Assembly: GCF_000685075.1 (NCBI RefSeq)
Contig: NZ_BAYD01000019.1
Span: forward strand, 62,001-126,000
Origin: Paraburkholderia oxyphila NBRC 105797
Lineage (GTDB): Bacteria > Pseudomonadota > Gammaproteobacteria > Burkholderiales > Burkholderiaceae
Direction of reading: 5' to 3'
DNA: 64,000 nucleotides
In this document: in pieces, positions 51,082 to 60,158 of the stretch
How positions within the stretch are numbered: position 1 is the first letter of the stretch
Layout: each line of letters starts with the position of its first letter
Notes under the pieces: model-generated
The model's database searches: none
What the model was told of the DNA's origin: nothing
What the model saw: only the letters and a program-made list of their open reading frames with translations
Translations under genes and position numbers: made by a program

Positions 51082-51852
51082 TTACTCCTTGTATGAGGGA
51101 TCGATGCGCTCGACGCGCCCGATCAGTGCGGCCAGCACGTTCTCGCCGGCGCCATGTGCGGGCGAGAATTGCAGCGCGTCGCGCGTGGAACGTGCGGTGA
51201 CGGCCTGATCGATGGGAATGGCCTGGCCGCGCATCGAGTCGGTGACGCACTGGATCTCGCAGGCGCGGTTGAGCGTCCAGAGCAGCACGAACGCGTGCGC
51301 GAGGCTCGTGCCGTGCGAGAGCAGTCCATGATTGCGCAGAATGAGCAGGCGCTTTTCGCCCATCGATTTCAGCAGGCGCGGCTGCTCCTCGTCGTGCACG
51401 GTGATGCCTTCGAAGTCGTGGTAGGCGACCATGTCGTGCAGTTGCGCCGAATAGAAGTTCGTGTACGCGAGGCCGCCTTCCATGCACGCAACGGCGAGGC
51501 CCGCCGTGGTGTGCGTATGCATCACGCAATGCGCGTCTTCCACATGGGCGTGGATTGCGCTGTGGATCACGAAGCCCGCCGGATTGATCGGATAGTCGCT
51601 GGGGCTCAGGATGTTGCCGTCCAGATCGACCTTCACGAGGTTCGACGCCTTGATTTCGTCATACGCGAGGCCGAACGGGTTGATCAGGAAATGCTTCTCG
51701 GGACCGGGCACGCGCAGCGTGATGTGATTGAAGATCAATTCGGTCCAGCCCAGCAGGTGAAATACGCGGTAGGTGGCCGCGAGCTTCACGCGTGCGGCCC
51801 ATTCCTGCGGCTCGCACCAGCTTGGGCGAGCGGCTTCGGGTGTTGCGCTCAT
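51082..51852 (-). CDS. Class II aldolase/adducin-family protein
   Basis: The 256-residue enzyme has the zinc-binding HTH of CVMHTHTTAGLAVACMEGGL and a further His in LLILRNHGLLSHGTSLAHAF, as in fuculose- and ribulose-phosphate aldolases. The opening LLGWTELIFNHITLRVPG is typical of the bacterial aldolase_II/adducin branch, whose members include retro-aldol enzymes and decarboxylases. It is the first gene of an operon with the PanE-like reductase, suggesting an aldol-derived keto acid intermediate. It is divergent from the MarR gene. Confidence 0.9.
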   Translation of the reverse strand: MSATPEAARPSWCEPQEWAARVKLAATYRVFHLLGWTELIFNHITLRVPGPEKHFLINPFGLAYDEIKASNLVKVDLDGNILSPSDYPINPAGFVIHSAIHAHVEDAHCVMHTHTTAGLAVACMEGGLAYTNFYSAQLHDMVAYHDFEGITVHDEEQPRLLKSMGEKRLLILRNHGLLSHGTSLAHAFVLLWTLNRACEIQCVTDSMRGQAIPIDQAVTARSTRDALQFSPAHGAGENVLAALIGRVERIDPSYKE

Positions 51853-51962
51853 GGGGGCGTCTCCGTTCTGGGTGCCGCGCTTACGCGGCAGGCGAGCTGT
51901 CGTGGATGATCAGCCGGAAAACCGATGCTACGCGCAAATAAATGCGTGTGCAAGCATCAAAT

Positions 51963-51982
51963 TTTCAATGAAAGCCCTTGAA
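51963..51982. promoter_or_regulatory. Inverted repeat between aldolase and marR-like genes
   Basis: TTCAA and TTGAA separated by 10 bp lie in an AT-rich stretch of the divergent spacer, extended on both sides by near-symmetric AATT. It is a plausible site for the MarR protein encoded at 52051, though short. Confidence 0.35.
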
Positions 51983-52050
51983 TTAAGGGATTCCGTAAAT
52001 GGTATGCTAGCGTCGTTTAAGCCAGACGGCGAGGCCGCGCGAGACGAGAG

Positions 52051-52494
52051 ATGACGGGCAAGAACCAGATTGAAGAGCTGTTCACTTACCGGCTGCACGT
52101 GTTGAAGAAGCAGACGGACCGCACCATGAACGAGGCGTTTTCGGCGGCGCTGGCGCTCACGCTCACGGAGGCGCGCATTCTCTTGAGCGTGGGGGCGTTC
52201 GGCCCGATTTCGGTGTCGGATCTCGGGCGCGTGTCGAATCTCGACCGCAGCCAGGCGAGCCGCGCGACCGACGTGCTGGAGCGCAAAGGGTTGCTCGAGA
52301 AGGCCTCGAACGCGGCGGACGCGCGCGGCGTGCTCGTCAAGCTTACCGCGCAGGGGCGCAATACGTGGCGGCGCGCCTCGGCCATCTCGAAGTCGAGCAA
52401 CGAAGCGATTCTCGCGGTGTTGAGCGAGCCGGAACGCGAGGCGTTGCAGAGCGCGCTGGCGAAGCTCGTGGCGCAGGGCGGTGAGGCCGAATGA
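52051..52494 (+). CDS. MarR-family transcriptional regulator
   Basis: The 147-residue protein is a compact MarR winged helix: LTLTEARILLSVGAFGPISV, the recognition helix LDRSQASRATDVLERKGLLE and the wing NAADARGVLVKLTAQG. It is divergent from the aldolase-PanE-like operon, which it probably represses. The ribosome site is weak. It converges on the hpa operon, which has its own MarR-type regulator. Confidence 0.92.
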   Translation: MTGKNQIEELFTYRLHVLKKQTDRTMNEAFSAALALTLTEARILLSVGAFGPISVSDLGRVSNLDRSQASRATDVLERKGLLEKASNAADARGVLVKLTAQGRNTWRRASAISKSSNEAILAVLSEPEREALQSALAKLVAQGGEAE

Positions 52495-52554
52495 GGGGCG
52501 AGTGAAGGATCGATGAGAGCGGGGCGCCCAGGCGCGGCGCCCGCTAAGGTGGGG

Positions 52555-53331
52555 TCAGGCCGCAGACTGGCGGAACGCCGCAGCCAGTTCGCTCGCGCCG
52601 CGCGCGAGCAGCGCAACGTCGCTGCCTACCGCAACGAAGGTCGCGCCGGCCTGCAGATATTCGTGAGCGATCGCGCGGTCGGCGGCCAGCACGCCGGCGG
52701 CCTTGCCATGCGCGCGCACGGCAGCGATGCCGGCCACGATCGCCTCGCGCACCGCCGGCGCGCCCGGCTGCCCGAGCAGGCCCATCGAAGCGCTCAGGTC
52801 CGCCGGGCCGAAGAACACGCCGTCCACGCCCTCCACGGCGGCAATCTCGTCGAGCTGCGCTAGCGCGTTGGCCGTCTCCACCTGCACCAGCATGCAGAGC
52901 CCATCCGCGGCGCGATGCAGGTAGTCGGCGGCGCCGTTCCAGCGCGACGCGCGCGCGAGCGCGCTGCCCACGCCGCGAATGCCGAGCGGCGGATAGCGCG
53001 TGGCGGCAACGGCGGCGCGCGCGTCGTCGGCGTTCTCGATCATGGGCACGAGCAGCGTTTGCGTGCCGATGTCGAGCAATTGCTTGATGATGGCGGCGTC
53101 GTTGCGAACCGGCCGCACGATCGGGTGCGTGGGGTACGGCGCCACCGCCTGCAATTGCGCGAGCGTGCTGCGCAGGTCGTTGGGCGCGTGCTCGCCGTCG
53201 ATCAGCAGCCAGTCGAAGCCCGTGCTCGCGAGGAGTTCGGTCACGTAAGAGTCGGCAAGCGCGGCCCACAGGCCGATTTGCGGACGGCCTTGCGCGAGTG
53301 CGCGCTTGAACGGATTGTCGAGTGTTTGCAT
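52555..53331 (-). CDS. hpaI: 4-hydroxy-2-oxoheptanedioate aldolase
   Basis: This class II pyruvate aldolase splits 4-hydroxy-2-oxoheptanedioate into pyruvate and succinic semialdehyde, the last step of homoprotocatechuate meta-cleavage. The 258-residue protein has the HpcH/HpaI signatures [44 protein letters not shown] and [16 protein letters not shown], with metal-binding Glu/Asp. It is the last gene of the hpa operon (42 bp after hpaH) and starts behind an AAGGA site. Confidence 0.93.
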   Translation of the reverse strand: MQTLDNPFKRALAQGRPQIGLWAALADSYVTELLASTGFDWLLIDGEHAPNDLRSTLAQLQAVAPYPTHPIVRPVRNDAAIIKQLLDIGTQTLLVPMIENADDARAAVAATRYPPLGIRGVGSALARASRWNGAADYLHRAADGLCMLVQVETANALAQLDEIAAVEGVDGVFFGPADLSASMGLLGQPGAPAVREAIVAGIAAVRAHGKAAGVLAADRAIAHEYLQAGATFVAVGSDVALLARGASELAAAFRQSAA

Positions 53332-53373
53332 GGGAATCCTTACTGATGCTGCGCGAAAGGCAAGACGCTATGA

Positions 53374-54177
53374 TCAGACGAAATTGAAGCCAATGCCGCC
53401 CAGCGGGCCGTAGTCGGCATGGAACGTATCGCCGGCGCGCGCGGGAATCGGCGCCGTGAACGAGCCGCTCAGAATCACGTCGCCGGCTTCGAGGCGCTCG
53501 TCGTGGCGCGCGATCTTGTTCGCGAGCCAGGCCACGCCCGTGGCCGGATGATTGAGCACGGCCGCGGCGAGCCCGCTTTCCTCGACCGCGCCGTTCTTGT
53601 ACAGCAGCGCGCCTACCCAGCGCAGGTCGACGTCGAGCGGCTTCACGGGGCGGCCGCCCAGCACCACACCCGCGTTTGCGGCGAAGTCCGAGATCGTGTC
53701 GAACACCTTGCGCGGCGCCTTCGTTTCGCGGTCGAACTGCTCGATGCGCGCATCGATGATCTCGATCGCGGGCGTGACCCAGGCGGTCGCGTCCAGCACG
53801 TCGAACAGCGTGACGTTGGGGCCTTGCAGCGGGCGGCTCAGCACGAAGGCGAGCTCCACCTCAACGCGCGGCGCGATGAAGCGATCGGCGCGAATGTCGC
53901 TGCCGGCTTCGATGAACATGCTGTCGAGCAGCGGCGCGTAGTCGGGCTCGTCGATCTGCGAGGCGCGCTGCATCGCGCGCGACGTGAGGCCGATCTTGCG
54001 GCCCTTGATCTGGTGGCCCGCCGCGAGCTTGAGCTTGACCCATTCGCGCTGGATCGCATAGCCGTCGTCGATCGTCATCGACGGATGCGCGCGCGAGAAA
54101 TGGCGCAACTGCGTGCGCGTGCGTTCGGCTTCGTCGAGCTGGGCGGCCAGCTCGCGAATGAGTTGCGGATCTAGCAT
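53374..54177 (-). CDS. hpaH: 2-oxo-hept-3-ene-1,7-dioate hydratase
   Basis: The enzyme hydrates 2-oxohept-3-enedioate to 4-hydroxy-2-oxoheptanedioate with a divalent metal. The 267-residue start at 54177 ([14 protein letters not shown]) is chosen over longer in-frame starts that lie inside the hpaF gap. Family motifs are [37 protein letters not shown], and [20 protein letters not shown] near the end. Position in the operon between hpaF and hpaI matches the pathway order. Confidence 0.93.
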   Translation of the reverse strand: MLDPQLIRELAAQLDEAERTRTQLRHFSRAHPSMTIDDGYAIQREWVKLKLAAGHQIKGRKIGLTSRAMQRASQIDEPDYAPLLDSMFIEAGSDIRADRFIAPRVEVELAFVLSRPLQGPNVTLFDVLDATAWVTPAIEIIDARIEQFDRETKAPRKVFDTISDFAANAGVVLGGRPVKPLDVDLRWVGALLYKNGAVEESGLAAAVLNHPATGVAWLANKIARHDERLEAGDVILSGSFTAPIPARAGDTFHADYGPLGGIGFNFV

Positions 54178-54220
54178 GTCGAATTCCGATGATTGCAGGG
54201 TTCTCGATGCACGCGCGCGC

Positions 54221-54622
54221 TCAGGTCTTGAGCCGGGCGTGCAGGTTGTTGTGCTTCCACGCGCCTTCTTCGCTGAACTCGACGATCTCCAGCGAGAGCG
54301 CGAGCCCGTGCGCGGCGAACGCAACGGCGAAGTGCTGCTTGATGGCTTCGAAGAGCGCGTCGCCGGTGGCGCGGCGCACCTCGGGCGTGCGGCCCGCGCC
54401 GATCTTCAGGCAGCCGTGCAGGAAGGCGTTATGCGGGTCGCCGTCGGCGACGAAGTACTGCTCGCAGCGCAGCGCGCGTGTGCGGATGCCGCCGCGCGGG
54501 TACACGCGGGCGCCACTCGCGTCGCGCTGCGCGTCGAGCACCTGCGCGAGCGTTGCGCAAAGCGTGCCGATACTCACCTCGTCGGCGAGATTGGCGCTGT
54601 ATTCGAGGGTGAGATGCGGCAC
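54221..54622 (-). CDS. hpaF: 5-carboxymethyl-2-hydroxymuconate delta-isomerase
   Basis: This 133-residue tautomerase-superfamily enzyme shifts the double bond of 5-carboxymethyl-2-hydroxymuconate. The start is a GTG at 54622 behind a strong AAGGAG; after Met removal Pro-1 ([15 protein letters not shown]) becomes the catalytic base. [20 protein letters not shown] follows in the middle. It sits between hpaD and hpaH with 18 and 43 bp gaps. Confidence 0.92.
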   Translation of the reverse strand: MPHLTLEYSANLADEVSIGTLCATLAQVLDAQRDASGARVYPRGGIRTRALRCEQYFVADGDPHNAFLHGCLKIGAGRTPEVRRATGDALFEAIKQHFAVAFAAHGLALSLEIVEFSEEGAWKHNNLHARLKT

Positions 54623-54640
54623 GATGCGCTCCTTCGGGGT

Positions 54641-55504
54641 TCAGGCGGTCAGCGGCGTGACAGGGAAGACCGCGTTGATCTGCCCGGTGCCGGAGCTGCC
54701 GAAATACGGCGTGATGACTTCCGCGCGCCCTTCATAGCGGTCCCAGCCGAGCGCGCCCAGCAGCATGGCCGTGTCATGCATGCCGCCTTCGCCCCAGCAT
54801 TTTTCGGCGTAGAGCGGCAGCATGCCGCAAAAGGTCTTCCAGTCACCGCGCTCCCAGAGCGAGACCACCTGATGGTCGGTCTGTTCCAGGAATGGGTCCC
54901 AGACCTTGTGCATGAACTGATCGGCCGTGCCGTTGTTCGCGAAATGGTGGCTGAGCGAGCCGCTCGCGAAGATCGCGACGGTGCCGTCGTAGCGCTCTTC
55001 GATGGCCTTGCGCACCGCGAGCCCGAATCGCGCGCTCGTGGCAAGCTCGTGCCACACGCACCAGCCCGCGACGGACACCGTTTTGAAGTGCTGGTCGGCG
55101 TTCATGTAGCGCATCGGCACGAGCGTGCCGTATTCGAGCTCGAGCGTGGTATCGCTGTGCGCGCGGCTCTTGACGCCCATTTCGTTTGCGACGTCGGCAA
55201 TCAGATGGCCGAGCGCGGGATTGCCGGGGTAGGCAAACTGCAGGTTCTTGATGAAATGCGGCAGCTCGTTGCTCGTGTAATTGCCTTCGAAATGCGCTGC
55301 GCAGTTGATGTGATATTCGCTGTTGACGAGCCAGTGCGTGTCGAACACGACGATCGTGTCCACACCCAACTCGCGGCAGCGGCGGCCGATTTCGCGGTGA
55401 CCGTCGATGGCGGCCTGGCGGCAGCCCTTGTGCGGTCCATCGAGTTCGGAAAGATACATTGACGGTACATGCGTAATCTTGGCCGCCAGCGCGAGTTTGC
55501 CCAT
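54641..55504 (-). CDS. hpaD: 3,4-dihydroxyphenylacetate 2,3-dioxygenase
   Basis: This extradiol ring-cleavage dioxygenase of the LigB superfamily opens homoprotocatechuate. The 287-residue protein starts after an AAGGGAG site and has the metal and acid-base residues in THVPSMYLSELDGPHKGCRQ, VVFDTHWLVNSEYHINC and the C-terminal SGSLSHHFANNGT. Length matches HpaD/HpcB. It starts 39 bp after hpaE. Confidence 0.95.
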   Translation of the reverse strand: MGKLALAAKITHVPSMYLSELDGPHKGCRQAAIDGHREIGRRCRELGVDTIVVFDTHWLVNSEYHINCAAHFEGNYTSNELPHFIKNLQFAYPGNPALGHLIADVANEMGVKSRAHSDTTLELEYGTLVPMRYMNADQHFKTVSVAGWCVWHELATSARFGLAVRKAIEERYDGTVAIFASGSLSHHFANNGTADQFMHKVWDPFLEQTDHQVVSLWERGDWKTFCGMLPLYAEKCWGEGGMHDTAMLLGALGWDRYEGRAEVITPYFGSSGTGQINAVFPVTPLTA

Positions 55505-55543
55505 CGTTTTCTCCCTTTCAGGTTATCGAGTCCCGCTCGTGGC

Positions 55544-57001
55544 TCAGGCGCCCCAGCGTGGAATGTGATGCGAGCCCATCGAGACGCAGACGTTCTTCGG
55601 CTCGAGGAATACTTCGTAGCTCCAGGTGCCGCCTTCGCGTCCCACGCCCGAGGCCTTCGAGCCGCCGAACGGCTGGCGCAGGTCGCGCACGTTCTGGCTG
55701 TTCACGAAGCACATGCCCGCCTCGACGGCGGCCGCCACACGCAGTGCGCGCCCCGTGTTCTCGGTCCACACGTAGCTGGAGAGGCCGTAGGCGATGTCGT
55801 TCGAGATGCGGATGGCGTCGGCTTCGTCGTCGAACGGGATCAGGCACGCGACCGGCCCGAAGATCTCTTCCTGCGCGATGCGCATGCGGTTGTCCACGTC
55901 CACGAATACCGTGGGCTGCACGAAATTGCCGTTTTTCAGGGCATCGGGCAGCGCGGGCGCATCGAGTCCGCCGCACGCGAGCGTCGCGCCTTCCTTCGGC
56001 CCGAGCTCGATATAGCTGCGCACCTTGGCGAGATGGCCCTGGCTGATCATCGGCCCGACCACGGTTTTTTCGTCGAGCGGGTCGCCCACCGCGATGCGCT
56101 TCGCGCGCTCGACGAAGCGCTCGGCGAACTTCGCGTAGATCGAACGCTGGACGAGAATGCGCGAGCCCGCCGTGCAGCGCTCGCCGTTGTTCGAGAAGAT
56201 CATGAAGACGGCGGCATCGAGCGCGCGCTCGAAGTCGGCGTCTTCGAAAATCACGAACGGCGACTTGCCGCCCAGCTCCATCGAAAACTTCTTGAGGCCC
56301 GCGGTCTGCACGATGCGGTTGCCCGTGGCCGTCGATCCCGTGAACGAGACCGCGCGCACGTCGGGATGCGCGACGAGCGGCTCGCCCGTCTCCTGGCCGA
56401 AGCCGTGCACGACGTTGAGCACGCCTGATGGAATGCCGGCTTCCAGCGCGAGCTGGCCGAGCATCGATGCCGTGAGCGGCGAAAGCTCGCTCATCTTGAG
56501 CACCGCCGTATTGCCGAACGCGAGGCACGGCGCCACCTTCCAGGTGGCCGTCATGAACGGCACGTTCCAGGGCGAAATGAGCGCGCATACGCCCACCGGA
56601 TGAAACAGCGTGTAGTTCAGGTGCGTGCTGGTGGGGTAGGTGTGGCCGTCCACCGCCGTGCACATCTCGGCGAAGTAGGTGAAGTTGTCGGCGGCGCGCG
56701 GCACGAGCTGCTTGCCCGTTTGCGAAATGGTCTGGCCCGTGTCCTTCGTCTCGGTCAGCGCGATCTCGGGCACGCTCTTCGCAATCAGCTCGCCGAGCTT
56801 GCGCACGAGCTTCGCGCGCTCCGCCGCGGGCTTCGCGGCCCAGGCGGGAAACGCGTCTTTTGCGGCGCGCACGGCAAGGTCGATTTCCTCGGCGCCGCCG
56901 CGCGCGACTTCCGCGAGCACTTCCTGGTTCGCGGGGTTCACGGTTTCGAAGTAGTCGCGGCCCTTGTGGGCGCGGCCGTCGATCAGATGTTCGATGCGCA
57001 T
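55544..57001 (-). CDS. hpaE: 5-carboxymethyl-2-hydroxymuconate semialdehyde dehydrogenase
   Basis: This NAD-dependent aldehyde dehydrogenase oxidises the ring-cleavage semialdehyde. The start at 57001 (MRIEHLIDGRAHKGRDYFET) gives 485 residues, the usual HpaE length; the longer frame runs into hpaG2. Catalytic parts are the glutamate loop KKFSMELGGKSPFVIFEDAD, the cysteine loop FMIFSNNGERCTAGSRILVQ and FGPVACLIPFDDEADAI. It lies 11 bp downstream of hpaG2. Confidence 0.96.
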   Translation of the reverse strand: MRIEHLIDGRAHKGRDYFETVNPANQEVLAEVARGGAEEIDLAVRAAKDAFPAWAAKPAAERAKLVRKLGELIAKSVPEIALTETKDTGQTISQTGKQLVPRAADNFTYFAEMCTAVDGHTYPTSTHLNYTLFHPVGVCALISPWNVPFMTATWKVAPCLAFGNTAVLKMSELSPLTASMLGQLALEAGIPSGVLNVVHGFGQETGEPLVAHPDVRAVSFTGSTATGNRIVQTAGLKKFSMELGGKSPFVIFEDADFERALDAAVFMIFSNNGERCTAGSRILVQRSIYAKFAERFVERAKRIAVGDPLDEKTVVGPMISQGHLAKVRSYIELGPKEGATLACGGLDAPALPDALKNGNFVQPTVFVDVDNRMRIAQEEIFGPVACLIPFDDEADAIRISNDIAYGLSSYVWTENTGRALRVAAAVEAGMCFVNSQNVRDLRQPFGGSKASGVGREGGTWSYEVFLEPKNVCVSMGSHHIPRWGA

Positions 57002-57012
57002 GGCGTTCTCGC

Positions 57013-57801
57013 TTACGTCTGTTGCGTCGGGGAAGCGCGGCCGAACTCGGCGTCGGACGCGATCGTGTTGACAAGGCGGCCGAGGCCGTCGATTTCGCAA
57101 ATCACTTCGTCGCCGGCATTCACGTTGACGACGCCTTCGGGCGTGCCCGTGAGAATCACGTCACCGGGCGCGAGCGTCATGAAGCCGCTCAAATACTCGA
57201 TCAGTTCGGCAATGCCGGTGACGAGGTCGCGCGTGTTTCCGTGCTGCTTCAGCTCGCCGTTCACCCAGGTGCGCAGTTCGAGCGCGTTGACGTCGGCGAT
57301 ATCGGCGGCATCGACGAACCACGGCCCGAGCACGGTGCCGCCGTCGCGATTCTTCACGCGCAGGTTCGGGCGATAGTAGTTCTCGAGGTAGTCGCGAATC
57401 GCATAGTCGTTGGCGATGGTGTAGCCCGCGACGTATTGCATCGCGTCCTCGCGCTTGACCTCGCGCGCCGTGCGGCCGATCACGACCGCGAGCTCGCACT
57501 CGTAGTGCATGAACGTGACGTCGGCGGGGCGGCGCGTGACGCCGCGATGGCCGATCACGCTGCCCGGCCCCTTGAGGAACACGAGCGGCTCTTCCTGCCT
57601 GGTGAACTGCAACTCCTTGGCATGCTCGGCGTAGTTCAGGCCGAGCGCGAAGATCGTGCCGGGCTCGAACGGCGCGAGCCAGACGACTTCATGCGCTTCG
57701 CGCACGCGGCCGTCAGCGAGGCGCACGCGCGCGTTTTCCAGGGGACCTTCAGGTCTTGCTTCGTGGATGGCGCCTGCGTAGGCAACGCGTCCTCGCATCA
57801 T
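57013..57801 (-). CDS. hpaG2: HpaG2: isomerase/decarboxylase, C-terminal-type subunit
   Basis: The 262-residue protein matches the C-terminal half of E. coli HpaG: FALGLNYAEHAKELQFTRQE, the metal motif MHYECELAVVIGRTAREV and YTIANDYAIRDYLENYYRPN. With HpaG1 it decarboxylates and isomerises 5-oxo-pent-3-ene-1,2,5-tricarboxylate. Its start overlaps the hpaG1 stop by 4 bp, which implies translational coupling. Confidence 0.93.
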   Translation of the reverse strand: MMRGRVAYAGAIHEARPEGPLENARVRLADGRVREAHEVVWLAPFEPGTIFALGLNYAEHAKELQFTRQEEPLVFLKGPGSVIGHRGVTRRPADVTFMHYECELAVVIGRTAREVKREDAMQYVAGYTIANDYAIRDYLENYYRPNLRVKNRDGGTVLGPWFVDAADIADVNALELRTWVNGELKQHGNTRDLVTGIAELIEYLSGFMTLAPGDVILTGTPEGVVNVNAGDEVICEIDGLGRLVNTIASDAEFGRASPTQQT

Positions 57802-58583
57802 GCTCGTGCTCCTTGCGTGGCGGTGTGTGCTGCCGTTTGCGGCGCGATGAATTCGATGGCGAGCGCGGGCCAGCCGGCAATGGAAATCGTTGCGCGCGCA
57901 CCTTCATGCGCGATGGGCGCGCCGTGCGGCACGCCGAGCGTGAGCACGTCGCCGGCGGAGAGCGTCATGAAGTCGGTCACGTCCGCGAGCAGCTGCGCGA
58001 CGCCGCGCACGCAGGAGGACGTATTTGCGGTGAAGCGCGGCTCACCCTCGATGTCGACGTGGATCGCGAGCCGGTCCGGGTCGGCGACATGCTTGCGCGC
58101 TTGCACCGTGGGGCCGATCACGCAAAAGCCGTCGCGAGCGCGAAAACGCACGGACGGACGATAGACGCTCTCGTGCGGCACGCTGAGGTCGGCGACCAGC
58201 GTGTAGCCCGCAATGTAATCGAACGCTTCATGCGCCTTGACGCGCGCAGCGGTGCGGCCGATCACGATACCGAGCGATGCGCCCACCTGGACGCCTTCCG
58301 CGCCCGGCACGCTCACGCGCGCGCCGTGGCCGGCGAGCGTATTGCGTGGCTTCAGATAGAGGATGGGCGCGCGGGGCGGCGCCTTGTAGGGCGGGGCGTT
58401 CACGGCTTCGCCGAGCGCTTCGAGCGCGACGCGGTCGTTGAGCAGCGTGCCGTACACGGCGGCGGATACGGGCGCGCGGCAGCGCGCGCCACCGGCAAGC
58501 AGCGCGCGCGCCGCGCCGGCGCTCACGTCGCGCGGCAGGGCCTCGCCTTCGAGATGCAGCAGATGGTCGGCCAGTGAGAACAT
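57798..58583 (-). CDS. hpaG1: HpaG1: isomerase/decarboxylase, N-terminal-type subunit
   Basis: The 261-residue protein matches the N-terminal half of E. coli HpaG: PPYKAPPRAPILYLKPRNTL, then ASLGIVIGRTAARVKAHEAF and YRPSVRFRARDGFCVIGPTV. It carries a unique N-terminal extension of about 60 residues before that. It is the first gene of the hpa operon, divergent from hpaR. The two half-proteins, fused in enterobacteria, are split here. Confidence 0.92.
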   Translation of the reverse strand: MFSLADHLLHLEGEALPRDVSAGAARALLAGGARCRAPVSAAVYGTLLNDRVALEALGEAVNAPPYKAPPRAPILYLKPRNTLAGHGARVSVPGAEGVQVGASLGIVIGRTAARVKAHEAFDYIAGYTLVADLSVPHESVYRPSVRFRARDGFCVIGPTVQARKHVADPDRLAIHVDIEGEPRFTANTSSCVRGVAQLLADVTDFMTLSAGDVLTLGVPHGAPIAHEGARATISIAGWPALAIEFIAPQTAAHTATQGARA

Positions 58584-58603
58584 GTCGTGGTTCGCTTTCT
58601 CGA

Positions 58604-58622
58604 AAATACTAATATGTGAGTA
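58604..58622. promoter_or_regulatory. Candidate HpaR operator
   Basis: An AT-rich stretch, ATACTAATATGTGAGTAAT, with half-sites TACT and AGTA in inverted order lies 21 bp before hpaG1 and 100 bp before hpaR, in the only spacer that can control both. HpaR is a MarR-type repressor of this operon in E. coli. Confidence 0.5.
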
Positions 58623-58721
58623 ATTCTGCGCTTGCTATCATCGAGCGTCAACCATCCATGAAGATTTTGCGGGTTTCCCCTGGTCCCGGACCCGGGCAGC
58701 CCCCTATTGAACGAAGCCACC

Positions 58722-59168
58722 ATGTCCGATTCCTCCCGCACGTCCACCCGCGTTGCGCACCGCAACTTGCCGATGCTTCTTTTGCGCGCGCGCGAAAAGA
58801 TGATGGAGCGTTTCCGTCCGCTGATCACGGCGCATGGACTCACGGAGCAGCAGTGGCGCGTGATTCGCGCGCTCAACGAGAGCGGGCCGCTGGAGCCGCG
58901 TCAGATCTCCGATCTGTGCACGATTTCCAGCCCGAGCATGGCGGGCGTGCTCGCGCGCATGGAGGCGCTCGGTCTCGTGACGAAGGAGCGTTTCGCCGAC
59001 GACCAGCGGCGCGTGCTCGTGACGCTCACGAAAAAGAGCCACCAGCTCGTGAAGGCGATTTCGAAGGATCTGGAAGCGCGCTACAAGGCGCTCGAAGCGG
59101 AGGTGGGGCCGGAGGTCGTGGAGCGCGTGTATCGCGCCATCGACGATTTGCTGGCCGGGCTCGAGTGA
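58722..59168 (+). CDS. hpaR: Homoprotocatechuate degradation regulator HpaR
   Basis: The 148-residue MarR-family repressor starts at 58722 (MSDSSRTSTRVAHRNLPMLL); a TTG at 58707 is unlikely. The winged helix shows LTEQQWRVIRALNESGPLEP, ISSPSMAGVLARMEALGLVT and the wing ADDQRRVLVTLTKKSHQLV, typical of HpaR. It is divergent from hpaG1 and presumably released by homoprotocatechuate or hydroxyphenylacetate. Confidence 0.94.
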   Translation: MSDSSRTSTRVAHRNLPMLLLRAREKMMERFRPLITAHGLTEQQWRVIRALNESGPLEPRQISDLCTISSPSMAGVLARMEALGLVTKERFADDQRRVLVTLTKKSHQLVKAISKDLEARYKALEAEVGPEVVERVYRAIDDLLAGLE

Positions 59169-59189
59169 GCGTGGGGCGCTTCTGGCCGC

Positions 59190-59501
59190 TCAGCCGAGCG
59201 TCTCAAATGCCGCGTCCAGATCGGCGGCGCTCCCCGGGCGCACCACGCGCGCCACTTCCGTGCCGTCGCGCAGGAAGACGAGCGTGGGCCAGAGCTTCAC
59301 GCGAAACGAGCGGCCGAGCGCGCGGCCCGGGCCGTCTTCCACCTTGATGCGGCGCACGCCGGGGCGCTTCGCGAACGCATCGCCGATCAAGGGCTGCGCG
59401 CCCTGGCAATAGCCGCACCAGTCGGTGCCGAACTCCAGCACGGCAAGACCGCTCAGCGCATCGATCTCCTTGCGGGCCGGGGCTTTGGTGGCGTAGCTCA
59501 T
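59190..59501 (-). CDS. Thioredoxin-family protein
   Basis: The 103-residue cytoplasmic protein starts at 59501 behind a strong AAGGAGA. It has the thioredoxin active site as DWCGYCQG (CxYC instead of CGPC), which shifts redox potential, and the cis-proline loop LWPTLVF. It lacks a signal peptide. It is a single gene, converging on hpaR. Confidence 0.92.
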   Translation of the reverse strand: MSYATKAPARKEIDALSGLAVLEFGTDWCGYCQGAQPLIGDAFAKRPGVRRIKVEDGPGRALGRSFRVKLWPTLVFLRDGTEVARVVRPGSAADLDAAFETLG

Positions 59502-60158
59502 CGCGTCTCCTTTCGAGGTCATCGTCATACGATACCGCAAGCGGCAGCGGCGCGCTGGCGGTGCTCACGTGCTTGGGCGAGCGCGCGCGTGGCAATCGTG
59601 GCGGGATGCGCCGCGCCGCGTGTCTGCCTCAAAGGTGAGGCTTTTCGGGAGTGAGCGAGGCGTCGCGCGCGAGCGCACCGTCGGCGTGCCGTGCGCACAG
59701 TGTGACGAACCCGTGTCTGGCGATAAAGTGCCTTGAAACAAGGGGAAACGTGCAACGAAGGGCCGGCGCGCAAGTGTCTCGCGTGGCGTTGCTCAGCGCC
59801 GCAACCGGCGCGCGAGTGCCCCCTCATCGCACAAAGGTGAGCGCTTACGGGAGTGGCCTGACGTGAGCTCGCGCGCACGCGCCAGCGCACCGCCGCGCAA
59901 CCGCCCCGGCGCAGAATGCGCGAATCGACGCCTGTTTTCAGGGATTTTCTTTATGCTCGCCATGAGCCTTGGCAAGCATGAGGGGCGCGCGCATGGGCAG
60001 GCAGCGCGCAAAGGTGAGAAGATTCGGGAGCCGTCCGAAGCGCTGCCGGGTGGCCGGATGGACCCGCCCGCGGCCGATGGACGGCCGTAGGCGTTGGGTA
60101 TATAACAGCAGTGTGGGATTTTTTTCTACGACGTACCAGCAAGGGGAAACGGTTCATC
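59502..60158. other. 657-bp spacer with three dispersed repeats
   Basis: The spacer has no convincing gene. Short frames lack ribosome sites. Three copies of the 21-bp repeat lie at 59631, 59833 and 60010. A stretch at about 60100-60125 (TATATAACAGC and a run of T) is the promoter area of the next gene. Confidence 0.6.
59631..60030 (+). repeat. Cluster of three dispersed 21-bp repeats
   Basis: Copies of AAAGGTGAG-N7-GGGAG lie at 59631-59651 (centre GCTTTTC), 59833-59853 (CGCTTAC) and 60010-60030 (AAGATTC). All three have perfect 9-bp left and 5-bp right flanks, although this is the cluster furthest from the origin-like region. Confidence 0.88.
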
